Below are positions 1 through 5,491 of a stretch of DNA of 13,194 bases, piece after piece. The notes below the pieces were generated by a model. The model was not told the origin of the DNA and did no database searches. It was given only the letters and a program-made list of their open reading frames with translations. Source of the DNA: ZC4RG35 sp040878345 (lineage in GTDB: Bacteria > Actinomycetota > Acidimicrobiia > Spongiisociales > ZC4RG35); assembly GCA_040878345.1 (NCBI GenBank), contig JBBDML010000029.1:1-13194 (forward strand). The letters run 5' to 3'. Made by a program: the position numbers and the translations under genes. Within the stretch, counting starts at the first letter, position 1, and each line of letters starts with the position of its first letter.

Positions 1-467
1 GCCCCGTCGTTGACCACGACCACCTGGCGGTAGGGGACGTAGGGACAGCTGAACCACATCTGCTCGAGACGGGGCGGACGGCCCACCAGGCCCACCGACA
101 CCATGTCGAACTGGTCGGCGAGAAGACCGGGGATCAGTGCGTCGAACTCCTGGTCGCTTATCTCCAACTCGACCCCGAGGTCGGCGGCCAGCATGGTGAC
201 CAGCTCCACGTCGTAGCCGGCTGGCTCGTCGTTCTCGTCCCGGTACATCTGGGGTTCGAACTGGAGAGTCATTCCGACCCGCAGCGTCCCCCGCTCCTTG
301 ATGGCGTCGAAGTGGTTGCCCTCGAAGCCCTCCGGGGTGGCGATGGTCGTCGAACCACCCTCGCCGCCGCCGGCGCCGGTGGTGTCCGAGCCCCCATCGG
401 TGTCACAAGCGCCCAGCACCAGGGCCAGCACACTCATCAGCATTACCCATTTGCTATGTCGTCTCAC
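1..467 (-). CDS. Amino-acid ABC transporter substrate-binding lipoprotein (SBP_bac_3 type), 3' end cut by window edge
   Basis: Extracellular solute receptor of a polar amino-acid importer. About 155 N-terminal residues are visible. A short basic start is followed by a hydrophobic stretch ending in the lipobox LVLGAC, so the protein should be lipid-anchored outside the membrane. A Gly/Thr/Ser-rich linker precedes the type-3 binding-protein fold: RGTLRVGMTLQFEPQMY, then AGYDVELVTMLAADLGVEL, then FDALIPGLLADQFDM and FSCPYVPYRQVVVV. The GTG start at 467-465 is chosen because AGGAAG lies about nine bases upstream and because it overlaps the TGA stop of the upstream permease (GTGA), which implies translational coupling. 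It is the third gene of a minus-strand operon after the ATPase and permease. The C-terminal lobe is outside the window, so the exact amino acid bound cannot be guessed. Confidence 0.9.
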   Translation of the reverse strand, partial: MRRHSKWVMLMSVLALVLGACDTDGGSDTTGAGGGEGGSTTIATPEGFEGNHFDAIKERGTLRVGMTLQFEPQMYRDENDEPAGYDVELVTMLAADLGVELEISDQEFDALIPGLLADQFDMVSVGLVGRPPRLEQMWFSCPYVPYRQVVVVNDG

Positions 468-1345
468 TGCTGTGAGCTTCCTTTCTCTCGCACGGACCCT
501 GGACGCGTGGGCGCCAGGCTTTCTCCGTCGGCGACACCGGGTGATGCGTCACCGACCGAAGCTGCTGTGGAGCCGGACGAGGCGCGTACGCTCTCTTGGA
601 GTTCACGCAGATGCGCTGTCCGGCGATGGGCGAACGGGGCGAATGCCTTCGCCTTGGTGTTGAGCAGGTCAACCAGGGCGAAGCGACGCTCCAAGTATTT
701 GACCAGGAAGTACACCGCGGTGGTGAGCACCAGGTAGATGAGGACGGTGCTCAGGTAGACCTCGAAATAGCGAAAGGTGCGGTTGGCAAGACGGTTGCTG
801 ACCCGCAGAAGCTCGGGGACACCGATCAGGTACACCAGCGAGGAGTCCTTGATCATCCCGATGAACATGTTCCCGGTGGGTGGGATGACGATCCGGGTTG
901 CCTGGGGAAGCATGACCACGAGGAAGGTCTGGGCCCGCCCCATGCCCACCGAGAGGGCGGCCTCGCGTTGACCGTGGGGAACTGCCTGGATCCCGCCCCG
1001 GAAGATCTCGCCGAGCCACGCCGAGTACTGCAGGGTCAGGGCGAAGATGCCGGCTTGGATCGCCGAGACCTGCAGGCTGAACGCGATGGCGACGCCGTAA
1101 TAGACGAAGAGGATGAAGACCAGGAGCGGGATGGCCCGGAACAGATTGATGTATCCGGCCATGATGGGCTGGAGGATGCGCGACTTCGACAGCCGGAGCA
1201 GCGCCACAACGAGACCAAAGACGATCGCCAGCCCGAAGGCCACGAGCGAGATGAAGATGGTGATCCTCACCCCGTCGAGGAACAGGGGCAGGTTGTCGAA
1301 GATGAAGTCCCAGCTGATATCGATCTGGGCGAGGGGCATCGTCAT
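464..1345 (-). CDS. Polar amino-acid ABC transporter permease (HisM/GlnP type) with long C-terminal tail
   Basis: Inner-membrane subunit that forms the translocation path for a polar amino acid, 293 aa. It has the usual HisM/GlnP layout: TM segments near residues 22-50, 68-90, 97-112, 155-178 and 196-217, the NLFRAIPLLV segment near 67-76, and the EAA coupling loop (GQREAALSVGMGRAQTF, near 125-141) that docks on the ATPase. The ATG at 1345-1343 shares one base with the ATPase stop (TGATG), and the TGA stop overlaps the GTG of the binding-protein gene, so three genes are tightly coupled. Oddity: the family normally ends shortly after the ERRF motif (near 219-222). Here about 60 further Ser/Ala/Gly/Arg-rich, probably disordered residues follow (about 232-293). 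The tail is in frame and runs to the coupled stop, so it is probably translated. Confidence 0.93.
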   Translation of the reverse strand: MTMPLAQIDISWDFIFDNLPLFLDGVRITIFISLVAFGLAIVFGLVVALLRLSKSRILQPIMAGYINLFRAIPLLVFILFVYYGVAIAFSLQVSAIQAGIFALTLQYSAWLGEIFRGGIQAVPHGQREAALSVGMGRAQTFLVVMLPQATRIVIPPTGNMFIGMIKDSSLVYLIGVPELLRVSNRLANRTFRYFEVYLSTVLIYLVLTTAVYFLVKYLERRFALVDLLNTKAKAFAPFAHRRTAHLRELQESVRASSGSTAASVGDASPGVADGESLAPTRPGSVREKGSSQQ

Positions 1346-2115
1346 CAGAGCACCGCGTCGATGAAGGCTCGGGTTCGGGGCTCGCGGGCGTCGGTGAATA
1401 TCTCACGACCGCCCTGCTCCACGATGACGCCGTGATCCATGAAGATGTTGGTGTCCCCCACACCCCGGGCGAATCCCATCTCGTGGGTGACCACCACCAT
1501 GGTCATCCCCGACTCGGCCAAGGCCCTCATCGCGCTGAGCACTTCCCCGACCAACTCGGGGTCGAGCGCCGAGGTCGGCTCGTCGAAGAGCATCACCTTC
1601 GGCTCCATGACCAGGGCCCGAGCGATGGCCACCCGCTGCTGCTGACCACCGGACAACTGGGCCGGAAAGCTCCCGATCTTGTCGAGGAGCCCGACTCGAT
1701 TGAGGGCCTGGGCGGCGCGCAGTTCCGCCTCGTCGCTTTTCGCCTTCTTCACCCTGCGCAGACCGAGAGCGACGTTGTCGAGGGCGGTCAGGTGAGGGAA
1801 CAGGTTGAACTGCTGGAAGACCATGCCGATCTGCTGCCGCAGCACTCGAGACTTGCCCCGGGACTTGGTCTTCTCGTTCGGAAGCCCGGGACCGAACTCG
1901 GTGCCCTCGAACAGCACCGACCCGGAGTCGGGCTCCTCGAGCAGGTTCATGGTGCGCAGCAGAGTCGACTTGCCCGACCCGGATGGCCCGAAGATCACGA
2001 TGTGCTGCCCGCGCTCGACGACCAGGTCGATGCCTTTCAGGACGTGGTTGGAGCCAAAAGTCTTGTGTATCTGGCGGAGATGCACGACCACGGACCTGTC
2101 TGCAGCTAATGACAC
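1345..2115 (-). CDS. Polar amino-acid ABC transporter ATP-binding protein (GlnQ/HisP type)
   Basis: Cytoplasmic ATPase that powers the importer encoded by the next two genes; 256 aa from the chosen start. Numbering from that start: Walker A GPSGSGKST (43-51), Q-loop VFQQFNLFPHLT (99-110), signature LSGGQQQR (154-161), Walker B VMLFDEPTSALD (174-185), H-loop histidine 211 in VVTHEMGFAR. This is the classic PAAT ATPase pattern. A longer in-frame reading from a TTG at 2202 exists, but its extra 29 residues look nothing like the family, whose members begin just before the HKTFG-like strand. The GTG at 2115-2113 has GGAGAAGGG about eight bases upstream and is preferred. It is the first main gene of the operon, preceded by a leader ORF and hairpin. 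Confidence 0.92.
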   Translation of the reverse strand: MSLAADRSVVVHLRQIHKTFGSNHVLKGIDLVVERGQHIVIFGPSGSGKSTLLRTMNLLEEPDSGSVLFEGTEFGPGLPNEKTKSRGKSRVLRQQIGMVFQQFNLFPHLTALDNVALGLRRVKKAKSDEAELRAAQALNRVGLLDKIGSFPAQLSGGQQQRVAIARALVMEPKVMLFDEPTSALDPELVGEVLSAMRALAESGMTMVVVTHEMGFARGVGDTNIFMDHGVIVEQGGREIFTDAREPRTRAFIDAVL

Positions 2116-2134
2116 AAGTCGCCCTTCTCCCCGA

Positions 2135-2191
2135 TCACGTGCGAAAGACGGTCTCGATGACGAGACCGTCGGCAATGGGCCGGTCCAACAT
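2135..2191 (-). CDS. Possible 18-aa leader peptide upstream of the amino-acid ABC operon
   Basis: A small ORF translating to MLDRPIADGLVIETVFRT starts with ATG (2191-2189). GGAGGAG lies five bases before it, a better ribosome-binding site than that of the ATPase gene itself. It ends with TGA 19 bases before the ATPase GTG start. A -10-like TATAGT lies upstream, so the ORF would sit in the 5' leader of the operon mRNA. A perfect 10-bp inverted repeat lies within its second half, so ribosomes reading the ORF would melt the hairpin. That is the geometry of a translated regulatory leader. There is no homopolymeric run of one amino-acid codon as in classic attenuators. It could also be a chance ORF; comparative data are needed. 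Confidence 0.35.
   Translation of the reverse strand: MLDRPIADGLVIETVFRT
2147..2170 (-). promoter_or_regulatory. Perfect 10-bp hairpin inside the leader ORF
   Basis: GACGGTCTCG and CGAGACCGTC are exact reverse complements separated by four bases. In the minus-strand transcript the stem is followed by only a short TTTC, so it is not a clean intrinsic terminator, although a weak one or a pause site is possible. It lies between the leader ORF start and the ATPase ribosome-binding site. The repeat is directly visible; the regulatory role is inferred. Confidence 0.5.
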
Positions 2192-2228
2192 TGCTCCTCC
2201 AAAAGTCAGCCTGCGTGACCGCGTCAGT

Positions 2229-2234
2229 ACTATA
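2229..2234 (-). promoter_or_regulatory. Candidate -10 element for the amino-acid ABC operon
   Basis: The minus strand reads TATAGT, one mismatch from the sigma-70-type consensus TATAAT, about 38 bases before the leader ATG. This would start transcription near 2221. No good -35 hexamer is visible at 17-18 bases (the best is CCGTCA or CGTCAG), so the call rests on the -10 and its position. Confidence 0.35.
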
Positions 2235-2550
2235 ACGTACCCGCCCTGGCGCTGACGGGTGATTGGGCCTCCGGCGGGCAAGTAGGCTGGACCTAGCGCT
2301 ACTCGGGGCGGCTGTCGTGGTTCAATGCCACTGGAGGTACTCAGACACCTTTCGGAGGACCGATAACGAACGCCCGCGCCAATTTGGTACGGCCCGGTAT
2401 CGGAGCGAGTGAATATGGGTGTTGCGCGGCCCAATTGGTCGATCCGGCGTAGGGTCATCGGGTCCTAGGAAGCCAGGGTTGGTAGGGCCGATGGACCGAG
2501 CTGGAGTCATCGAAATGCCAAGCTGGACCAATCCTCGAGGCTTGCGCACG
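2235..2550. other. Non-coding stretch without recognised features
   Basis: No convincing gene is seen here on either strand. The open frames that cross it have poor codon use and no family motif. The segment contains short palindromes such as CCAATTGG near 2430. A T-arm-like GTGG-TTCAATG-CCAC occurs near 2317-2331, but no tRNA can be built around it. Confidence 0.5.
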
Positions 2551-2562
2551 ACCTACGTAGGT
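2551..2562. repeat. 12-nt perfect palindrome
   Basis: ACCTACGTAGGT is its own reverse complement. It lies 15 bases before the first copy of the 36-nt direct repeat. It could be a dimer binding site or chance; no gene with a start nearby is clearly served by it. Confidence 0.4.
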
Positions 2563-2577
2563 TGACCACGGAGAGTG

Positions 2578-2613
2578 ATGTCAAACGCGCGCTAGGGAAA
2601 CGGGACATGTTGG
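2578..2613 (+). repeat. 36-nt direct repeat, copy 1 (broken coding start: MSNAR-stop-GNGTCW)
   Basis: This copy matches the copy at 3369-3404 at 32 of 36 positions. It begins ATGTCAAACGCGCGC and contains AGGGAAACGG. In the plus frame it reads Met-Ser-Asn-Ala-Arg, then a TAG where copy 2 has CAG (Gln), then Gly-Asn-Gly-Thr-Cys-Trp. The other three differences (GGG/GGA, ACA/ACG, TGT/TGC) are synonymous in this frame. A GGAG lies seven bases before the ATG. This looks like the decayed 5' end of a gene of which a second copy exists downstream. Similarity stops after the TGG. The family of the encoded peptide is not recognised. Confidence 0.6.
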
Positions 2614-2713
2614 GCGGGCGAACCAGAGCAATGTCGCCCTCACCGAGGGCCTAAGTCAAACGAGGAGCTGCTACTTGGCGTCGTCCGTCCGGCTCTATTG
2701 GTCGCCGATCGGA

Positions 2714-3118
2714 TCAATCTGCATCGAAACGCACCCGCTCCCGTAGCCAGGTCGCCGTCCACCCCTCGTCCACCTCGTGAGCTGCAATGGCCACCATGGC
2801 ATGTTCAGCTTGGTCAACGTCCGGTGGATCGGGATCCCATCTGCCCTGATTGAGATCGATGAACGTGACCAGCGCCGCCCATGCAGCGCGCTTGTTGCCG
2901 TCGATCAATGGATGGTTCCAAGTCAGCCGGCACACGAGCACAGCCGCCTTGTCAAAGATGTCCGGATAGAACTCTTCATCGCCGAATGCAGCCTGAGGGG
3001 CATGTAACGCGGAGTCGGCAAGATCCGACCTAGATGCCTTTGCGAGCACGGTGGCGTCCACACCTGTGACCTGTTCGGCCAACCAAAGGTACCCCGCCAG
3101 ATTTAGGTATCGGGTCAC
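2714..3118 (-). CDS. doc: Doc-type Fic-fold toxin of a toxin-antitoxin module
   Basis: 134 aa, the usual length for Doc (death on curing) toxins. Known Doc proteins stop translation by phosphorylating EF-Tu. The start MTRYLNLAGYLWLAEQVTG fits the family, with an AGYLWLAEQ helix in place of the commoner D-L-IH. The catalytic Fic loop is NHPLIDGNKRAAW, with His69, Asp73, Asn75, Lys76 and Arg77. A GNKR-type loop with lysine is typical of the Doc kinase branch rather than AMPylating Fic enzymes (GNGR). One deviation is Leu71 where Phe is usual in HPFxDGNKR. The GTG start at 3118-3116 overlaps the antitoxin stop (GTGA), so toxin translation is coupled to the antitoxin. The motif and gene order make this firm. 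Confidence 0.9.
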   Translation of the reverse strand: MTRYLNLAGYLWLAEQVTGVDATVLAKASRSDLADSALHAPQAAFGDEEFYPDIFDKAAVLVCRLTWNHPLIDGNKRAAWAALVTFIDLNQGRWDPDPPDVDQAEHAMVAIAAHEVDEGWTATWLRERVRFDAD

Positions 3119-3324
3119 CGAGCGAGCCGCTCGAGCAGCTCCCGATCACGTTCGAGTAGCTGCCTTGCTCGGCTGGTGAAATCTCTGTCTTCTCTAACCC
3201 GTTCGATCTCATTGCCCAGCGCTTCGATGATCAAGGCGTTGACGCTCGTGCCCTGGACACGAGCCACCGCCTCTGCCTCGTGGGCAAGATCCTCGGGAAG
3301 TCGGACGGTCGTCTGCTTGCTCAT
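3115..3324 (-). CDS. Ribbon-helix-helix antitoxin of the Doc module
   Basis: A small DNA-binding antitoxin, 69 aa from the chosen start, encoded just before the Doc toxin with a 4-base overlap. The N-terminus MSKQTTVRLPEDLAHEAEAVARVQGTSVNALIIEALGNEI is a clear ribbon-helix-helix: strand TTVRLP, then two helices around a GTSVNALI turn. The Arg/Glu-rich C-terminal helix (about 44-69) is expected to wrap the toxin. An ATG eight codons upstream is possible. The ATG at 3324-3322 is preferred because a promoter with -10 TATCAT lies exactly six bases before it (leaderless start), there is no Shine-Dalgarno, and the residues begin just before the RHH strand. It is likely autoregulated through the inverted repeat at 3332-3347. 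Confidence 0.85.
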   Translation of the reverse strand: MSKQTTVRLPEDLAHEAEAVARVQGTSVNALIIEALGNEIERVREDRDFTSRARQLLERDRELLERLAR

Positions 3325-3330
3325 GATGCC

Positions 3331-3359
3331 ATGATATCGCGACATCACGACCGTAGCAA
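3331..3359 (-). promoter_or_regulatory. Leaderless promoter and operator of the RHH-Doc module
   Basis: On the minus strand, -35 TTGCTA (3359-3354), a 17-base spacer and -10 TATCAT (3336-3331) place transcription start on the antitoxin ATG at 3324, so no 5' leader is expected. An imperfect palindrome centred on TCGCGA (3332-3347, seven of eight pairs) overlaps the -10. That is where an RHH antitoxin-toxin complex would block RNA polymerase. The sequence signals are visible; their function is inferred. Confidence 0.5.
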
Positions 3360-3368
3360 CATCCCATC

Positions 3369-3404
3369 ATGTCAAACGCGCGCCAGGGAAACGGAACGTG
3401 CTGG
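3369..3404 (+). repeat. 36-nt direct repeat, copy 2 (MSNARQGNGTCW)
   Basis: Second copy of the repeat at 2578-2613, in the same orientation, 791 bases downstream; all four differences are transitions. The reading frame is intact here and continues for 59 codons. With copy 1 it brackets the whole RHH-Doc module. On the minus strand its outer end reads GTTTGACAT, containing TTGACA upstream of the antitoxin promoter. No -10 is found at a suitable distance from it. Confidence 0.6.
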
Positions 3405-3548
3405 AACGGCAGACAGCATGCGGAGAGGATTCACGCACCCGGAAGCCATGACCCCACCCTGGTACCTAAGGTCGACGCCGAGTTGGAGATCAGAATCGCG
3501 CTGATCGCTCCACCCGCGCCGTACATGTTCCCGCCTTCAGTTTTTTAA
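3369..3548 (+). CDS. Hypothetical 59-aa ORF, probably a gene remnant
   Basis: An intact ATG-to-TAA frame begins with the repeat-encoded MSNARQGNGTCW. It continues with an unrecognised stretch (AERIHAPGSHDPTLVPKV) and ends DAELEIRIALIAPPAPYMFPPSVF in two short parts. No Shine-Dalgarno is seen before the ATG. The first 12 codons are shared with the broken copy at 2578, with synonymous differences, which suggests that this start once belonged to a translated family. The rest does not match copy 1 and looks low-complexity, so this is more likely a truncated N-terminal fragment than a complete small protein. I do not recognise the family. Confidence 0.25.
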   Translation: MSNARQGNGTCWNGRQHAERIHAPGSHDPTLVPKVDAELEIRIALIAPPAPYMFPPSVF

Positions 3549-3699
3549 GGCCGGCAGCTTGACCCCGAAACAATTGAGATGATCGGTGTTGATTTCCAAT
3601 GGGACTATTGGGACCAGGTTGGAGAGGACCCTGTGGATTAGGTCTCCACCGCCTCGCAAGACGCGCGAGAACGAACCAGGTGCGGTGTGGGCGGAGCCC
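3549..3699. other. Non-coding segment upstream of the RHH-MazF promoter
   Basis: No gene is supported here. Short open frames exist on the minus strand but carry no motif, no ribosome-binding site and no useful start. With the putative remnant ORF at 3369-3548 this forms the gap between the two divergently oriented toxin-antitoxin modules. Confidence 0.4.
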
Positions 3700-3741
3700 T
3701 TGAACTCTGTCTGTCATACGATGTAGACTCGCCGTATGACA
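3700..3741 (+). promoter_or_regulatory. Leaderless promoter and perfect inverted-repeat operator of the RHH-MazF module
   Basis: -35 TTGAAC (3700-3705), an 18-base spacer and -10 TAGACT (3724-3729) put the start of transcription on the antitoxin ATG at 3736. The arms TGTCATACG (3712-3720) and CGTATGACA (3733-3741) form a perfect 9-bp inverted repeat with a 12-base spacer. They flank the -10, and the right arm covers the start codon. This is a natural autorepression site for the ribbon-helix-helix antitoxin. Confidence 0.6.
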
Positions 3742-3987
3742 ATGTTTAGCTTCCGCGTGGAATCAGACGAAGCGGAGGAGGCGACGCGGTGGGCCAATCG
3801 CCTGGGCATCGATCGCTCCGAACTGCTGCGCGATGCCCTTCACCGGTATTTGGTGCGGCTACGCGCTGAAGATGACGTGGAGGCGTGGCTAAAGAAACCC
3901 CTCACTCATGATGAGACGAGCTTGGCCGAGATGTCTGACTGGGGTCCCGCTGAAGACTGGACGGACTGGCTCGATGCAACGGGGTGA
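3736..3987 (+). CDS. Ribbon-helix-helix antitoxin paired with MazF
   Basis: 83 aa. The N-terminus MTMFSFRVESDEAEEATRWANRLGIDRSELLRDALHRYLVRL is a ribbon-helix-helix DNA-binding domain: strand FSFRV, helix, turn LGIDRSEL, helix. The acidic, Trp-rich tail (LAEMSDWGPAEDWTDWLDATG, near 62-83) is the kind of segment that inserts into the MazF groove and neutralises it. The first ATG (3736) is preferred over the one at 3742 because the promoter -10 lies six bases before it and no ribosome-binding site exists, which fits a leaderless mRNA. It overlaps the toxin gene by 14 bases. Antitoxin identity rests on fold and position. Confidence 0.85.
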   Translation: MTMFSFRVESDEAEEATRWANRLGIDRSELLRDALHRYLVRLRAEDDVEAWLKKPLTHDETSLAEMSDWGPAEDWTDWLDATG

Positions 3988-4269
3988 GATCTGGTTCGCT
4001 AAGACCCCTGGTGGGGATAGGCCCGTGCTGGTACTGACACGTGACCCGGTCGCCGATCGGATCGGGTCAGTCGTCATAGCGGCTCTAACGAGAACCCGAA
4101 GGGGACTCGTATCCGAGCTCGAGCTTTCACCTGAAGCCGACGGCGTCCCCAGCGAATGTGTGGTCAACTTCGACAATCTCCACACCCTCCCACGAGGAGC
4201 ATTCCGCCGACCGATCACGCAGCTATCGCCCGAGCGCCTCGCCGAGTCCTGCCGGGTACTCCGGGACGC
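3974..4269 (+). CDS. mazF: MazF/PemK-family endoribonuclease toxin, C-terminus lost in sequence gap
   Basis: Growth-arresting mRNA interferase. 98 residues are visible from the ATG at 3974. MQRGEIWFA, RPVLVLTRD, SVVIAALTRTRRGL and ECVVNFDNLHTLPRGAF are the conserved MazF blocks: the RGEIW strand, the RPVLVL strand, the T-R-R catalytic loop and the VVNxDNLxT strand. The Arg (RTRR) and Thr residues of the family's active site are present. The helix SPERLAESCRVLRDA is the last family element, and MazF proteins usually end within about 10 more residues. The missing end therefore lies in the N run and the gene was probably intact. The start lies inside the antitoxin gene, so the two are coupled. 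Confidence 0.9.
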
Positions 4270-4369
4270 NNNNNNNNNNNNNNNNNNNNNNNNNNNNNNN
4301 NNNNNNNNNNNNNNNNNNNNNNNNNNNNNNNNNNNNNNNNNNNNNNNNNNNNNNNNNNNNNNNNNNNNN
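4270..4369. other. Assembly gap of exactly 100 N
   Basis: A run of 100 undetermined bases, the conventional placeholder for a scaffold join of unknown size. Real distance and content between the MazF gene and the downstream oxidoreductase are therefore unknown. Confidence 0.98.
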
Positions 4370-4421
4370 TCAGCAGCGAGATGGGGGCTTGTTGACAAAG
4401 AAGGCCCTTGGCGCCATTGGG

Positions 4422-4439
4422 GTCTTGGCTGACCAAGAC
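4422..4439. terminator. Hairpin between convergent genes, weak terminator candidate
   Basis: GTCTTGG and CCAAGAC are perfect inverted repeats with a 4-base loop. They lie between the plus-strand mazF and the minus-strand oxidoreductase gene, where a bidirectional terminator would be expected. No T-tract follows on either strand, so termination would need Rho or be inefficient. Nothing else is recognised in 4370-4507. Confidence 0.3.
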
Positions 4440-4507
4440 TCGATTAGTCGACCGATGGTCAGATACGCCAGAACGGGCCCAGTGTTGCTACGTCGGAACT
4501 GGACGTG

Positions 4508-5491
4508 TCAGGAGAAAGTTAGGCCTTCATTCTGGAAGTGGGGCAAGATCGACTCGCCAGCCCTCTGGGTGAGAATCGGGGCCTCCGGCCCTGGATTCGG
4601 AAAAAGGGCGACCTGGTCTGCACCGGCCTCGATAAGGGAACGGATCTTCTCGATACACTCATTAGCTGTCCCTGAGACAGTCATCAGGTCGACCCATGAG
4701 TCGGGCATCTGATCGATAAGTGCCCCGGCGCCCTTGGCGGCGAGGAATTCGGTTAACTCGTCGGTGATCCCGGCCGCATCCGTCAACGGTGAACGCCCTC
4801 GCTTCAGCGAGAAGGCAGCGCGGTGACGCACCTTGTGACGTGCCAGTTCCGAGTCGTCGTCGACGTTGAAGATCGCAAACGCTGTGATGTGATGGTTGGC
4901 CCCGAGCACACTCCGTGCCCACCTGACGTACTTGGGCGAGCAGAGAATGGAAAGGATGGTGCCATCAGCGACGTCCGCGGACAGGGCCATCATTTTGGGC
5001 CCCATCACTCCGAGATGTATCGGGATGCCAGGCCCTGGGTACGCGAGTCGTATCCCCTCGACCGAGAACCCGCCTTCTTCGGTCGTCACCTCGTCACCAT
5101 CGAGCAGACGACGGATGATTCGGGTGGCAGCCCCCACAGTTGCAACCTGGGAGGTGGGGCGCAATCCCATCTGATTCATCCACAACGGGAGACCCAATCC
5201 GAGACCCAACACGACCCGACCAGGGTGCACAACCCCGAGAGTGGCGAACTCCATGGCTAGCAGGGCAGGGTGTCGGCTCACGGCGGACACCACTCCCGTT
5301 CCGACTTTGATGTGATCGGTCGCCTCCAGGGTGATCGCCAGCCCGGCCACGCCTCCGGTGAAGAAGTAATCCTCCGCAGTCCACACCTGGGCGAACCCGA
5401 ACTGCTCAGCATTCCTGGCAGTCGCGGCGAGTTCGCCGGGCCCGACCGAACTTCCCACGACGATTCCGATTGAACCTTGGTAGCCGGTCAT
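4508..5491 (-). CDS. LLM-class (luciferase-like) flavin/F420-dependent oxidoreductase
   Basis: 327 aa, a usual length for the single-domain luciferase-like TIM-barrel family that uses FMN or coenzyme F420. Recognisable blocks are the N-terminal strand IGIVVG, helix ARNAEQFGFAQVWTAEDYF, strand IKVGTGVVSAVSRHPALLAMEFATL, HPGRVVLGLGLGLPLWMNQMG, PIHLGVMGPKMMALSADVADGTILSI and GTANECIEKIRSLIEAGADQVALFP near the C-terminus. They match the methylenetetrahydromethanopterin-reductase-like branch common in Actinobacteria. The substrate cannot be read from sequence. The ATG overlaps the TGA of the upstream TetR gene (ATGA), so both are on one mRNA, divergent from the Liv operon. This suggests an oxidation or reduction step linked to the compound sensed by the regulator. 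F420 rather than FMN use is likely but unproven. Confidence 0.87.
   Translation of the reverse strand: MTGYQGSIGIVVGSSVGPGELAATARNAEQFGFAQVWTAEDYFFTGGVAGLAITLEATDHIKVGTGVVSAVSRHPALLAMEFATLGVVHPGRVVLGLGLGLPLWMNQMGLRPTSQVATVGAATRIIRRLLDGDEVTTEEGGFSVEGIRLAYPGPGIPIHLGVMGPKMMALSADVADGTILSILCSPKYVRWARSVLGANHHITAFAIFNVDDDSELARHKVRHRAAFSLKRGRSPLTDAAGITDELTEFLAAKGAGALIDQMPDSWVDLMTVSGTANECIEKIRSLIEAGADQVALFPNPGPEAPILTQRAGESILPHFQNEGLTFS

Noticed and set aside
596..1435. Long plus-strand open frame (about 279 codons) antisense to the permease.
   Set aside because: It is a shadow of the minus-strand permease in GC-rich DNA: Asp/Glu/His/Gln-rich, no motifs and no ribosome-binding site.
2116..2202. Extended N-terminus of the amino-acid ATPase from a TTG at 2202.
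   Set aside because: The extra 29 residues have no family similarity, and the GGAGGAG here fits the ATG of the leader ORF in another frame. The GTG at 2115 has its own ribosome-binding site.
2267..2338. tRNA-like segment: a T-arm-like GTGG-TTCAATG-CCAC preceded 72 bases upstream by a sequence pairing with TGGAGGT.
   Set aside because: The T stem has only four pairs, two acceptor pairs are G-T, and no D arm or anticodon stem can be formed. Treated as chance.
3541..3546. T6 run near 3541 considered as an intrinsic terminator.
   Set aside because: No stable GC-rich stem lies directly upstream on the plus strand, and no well-supported gene ends there.
4156..4712. Open frames that run through the N gap.
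   Set aside because: They are artefacts of translating N as unknown residues. Only the MazF frame before the gap has family support.
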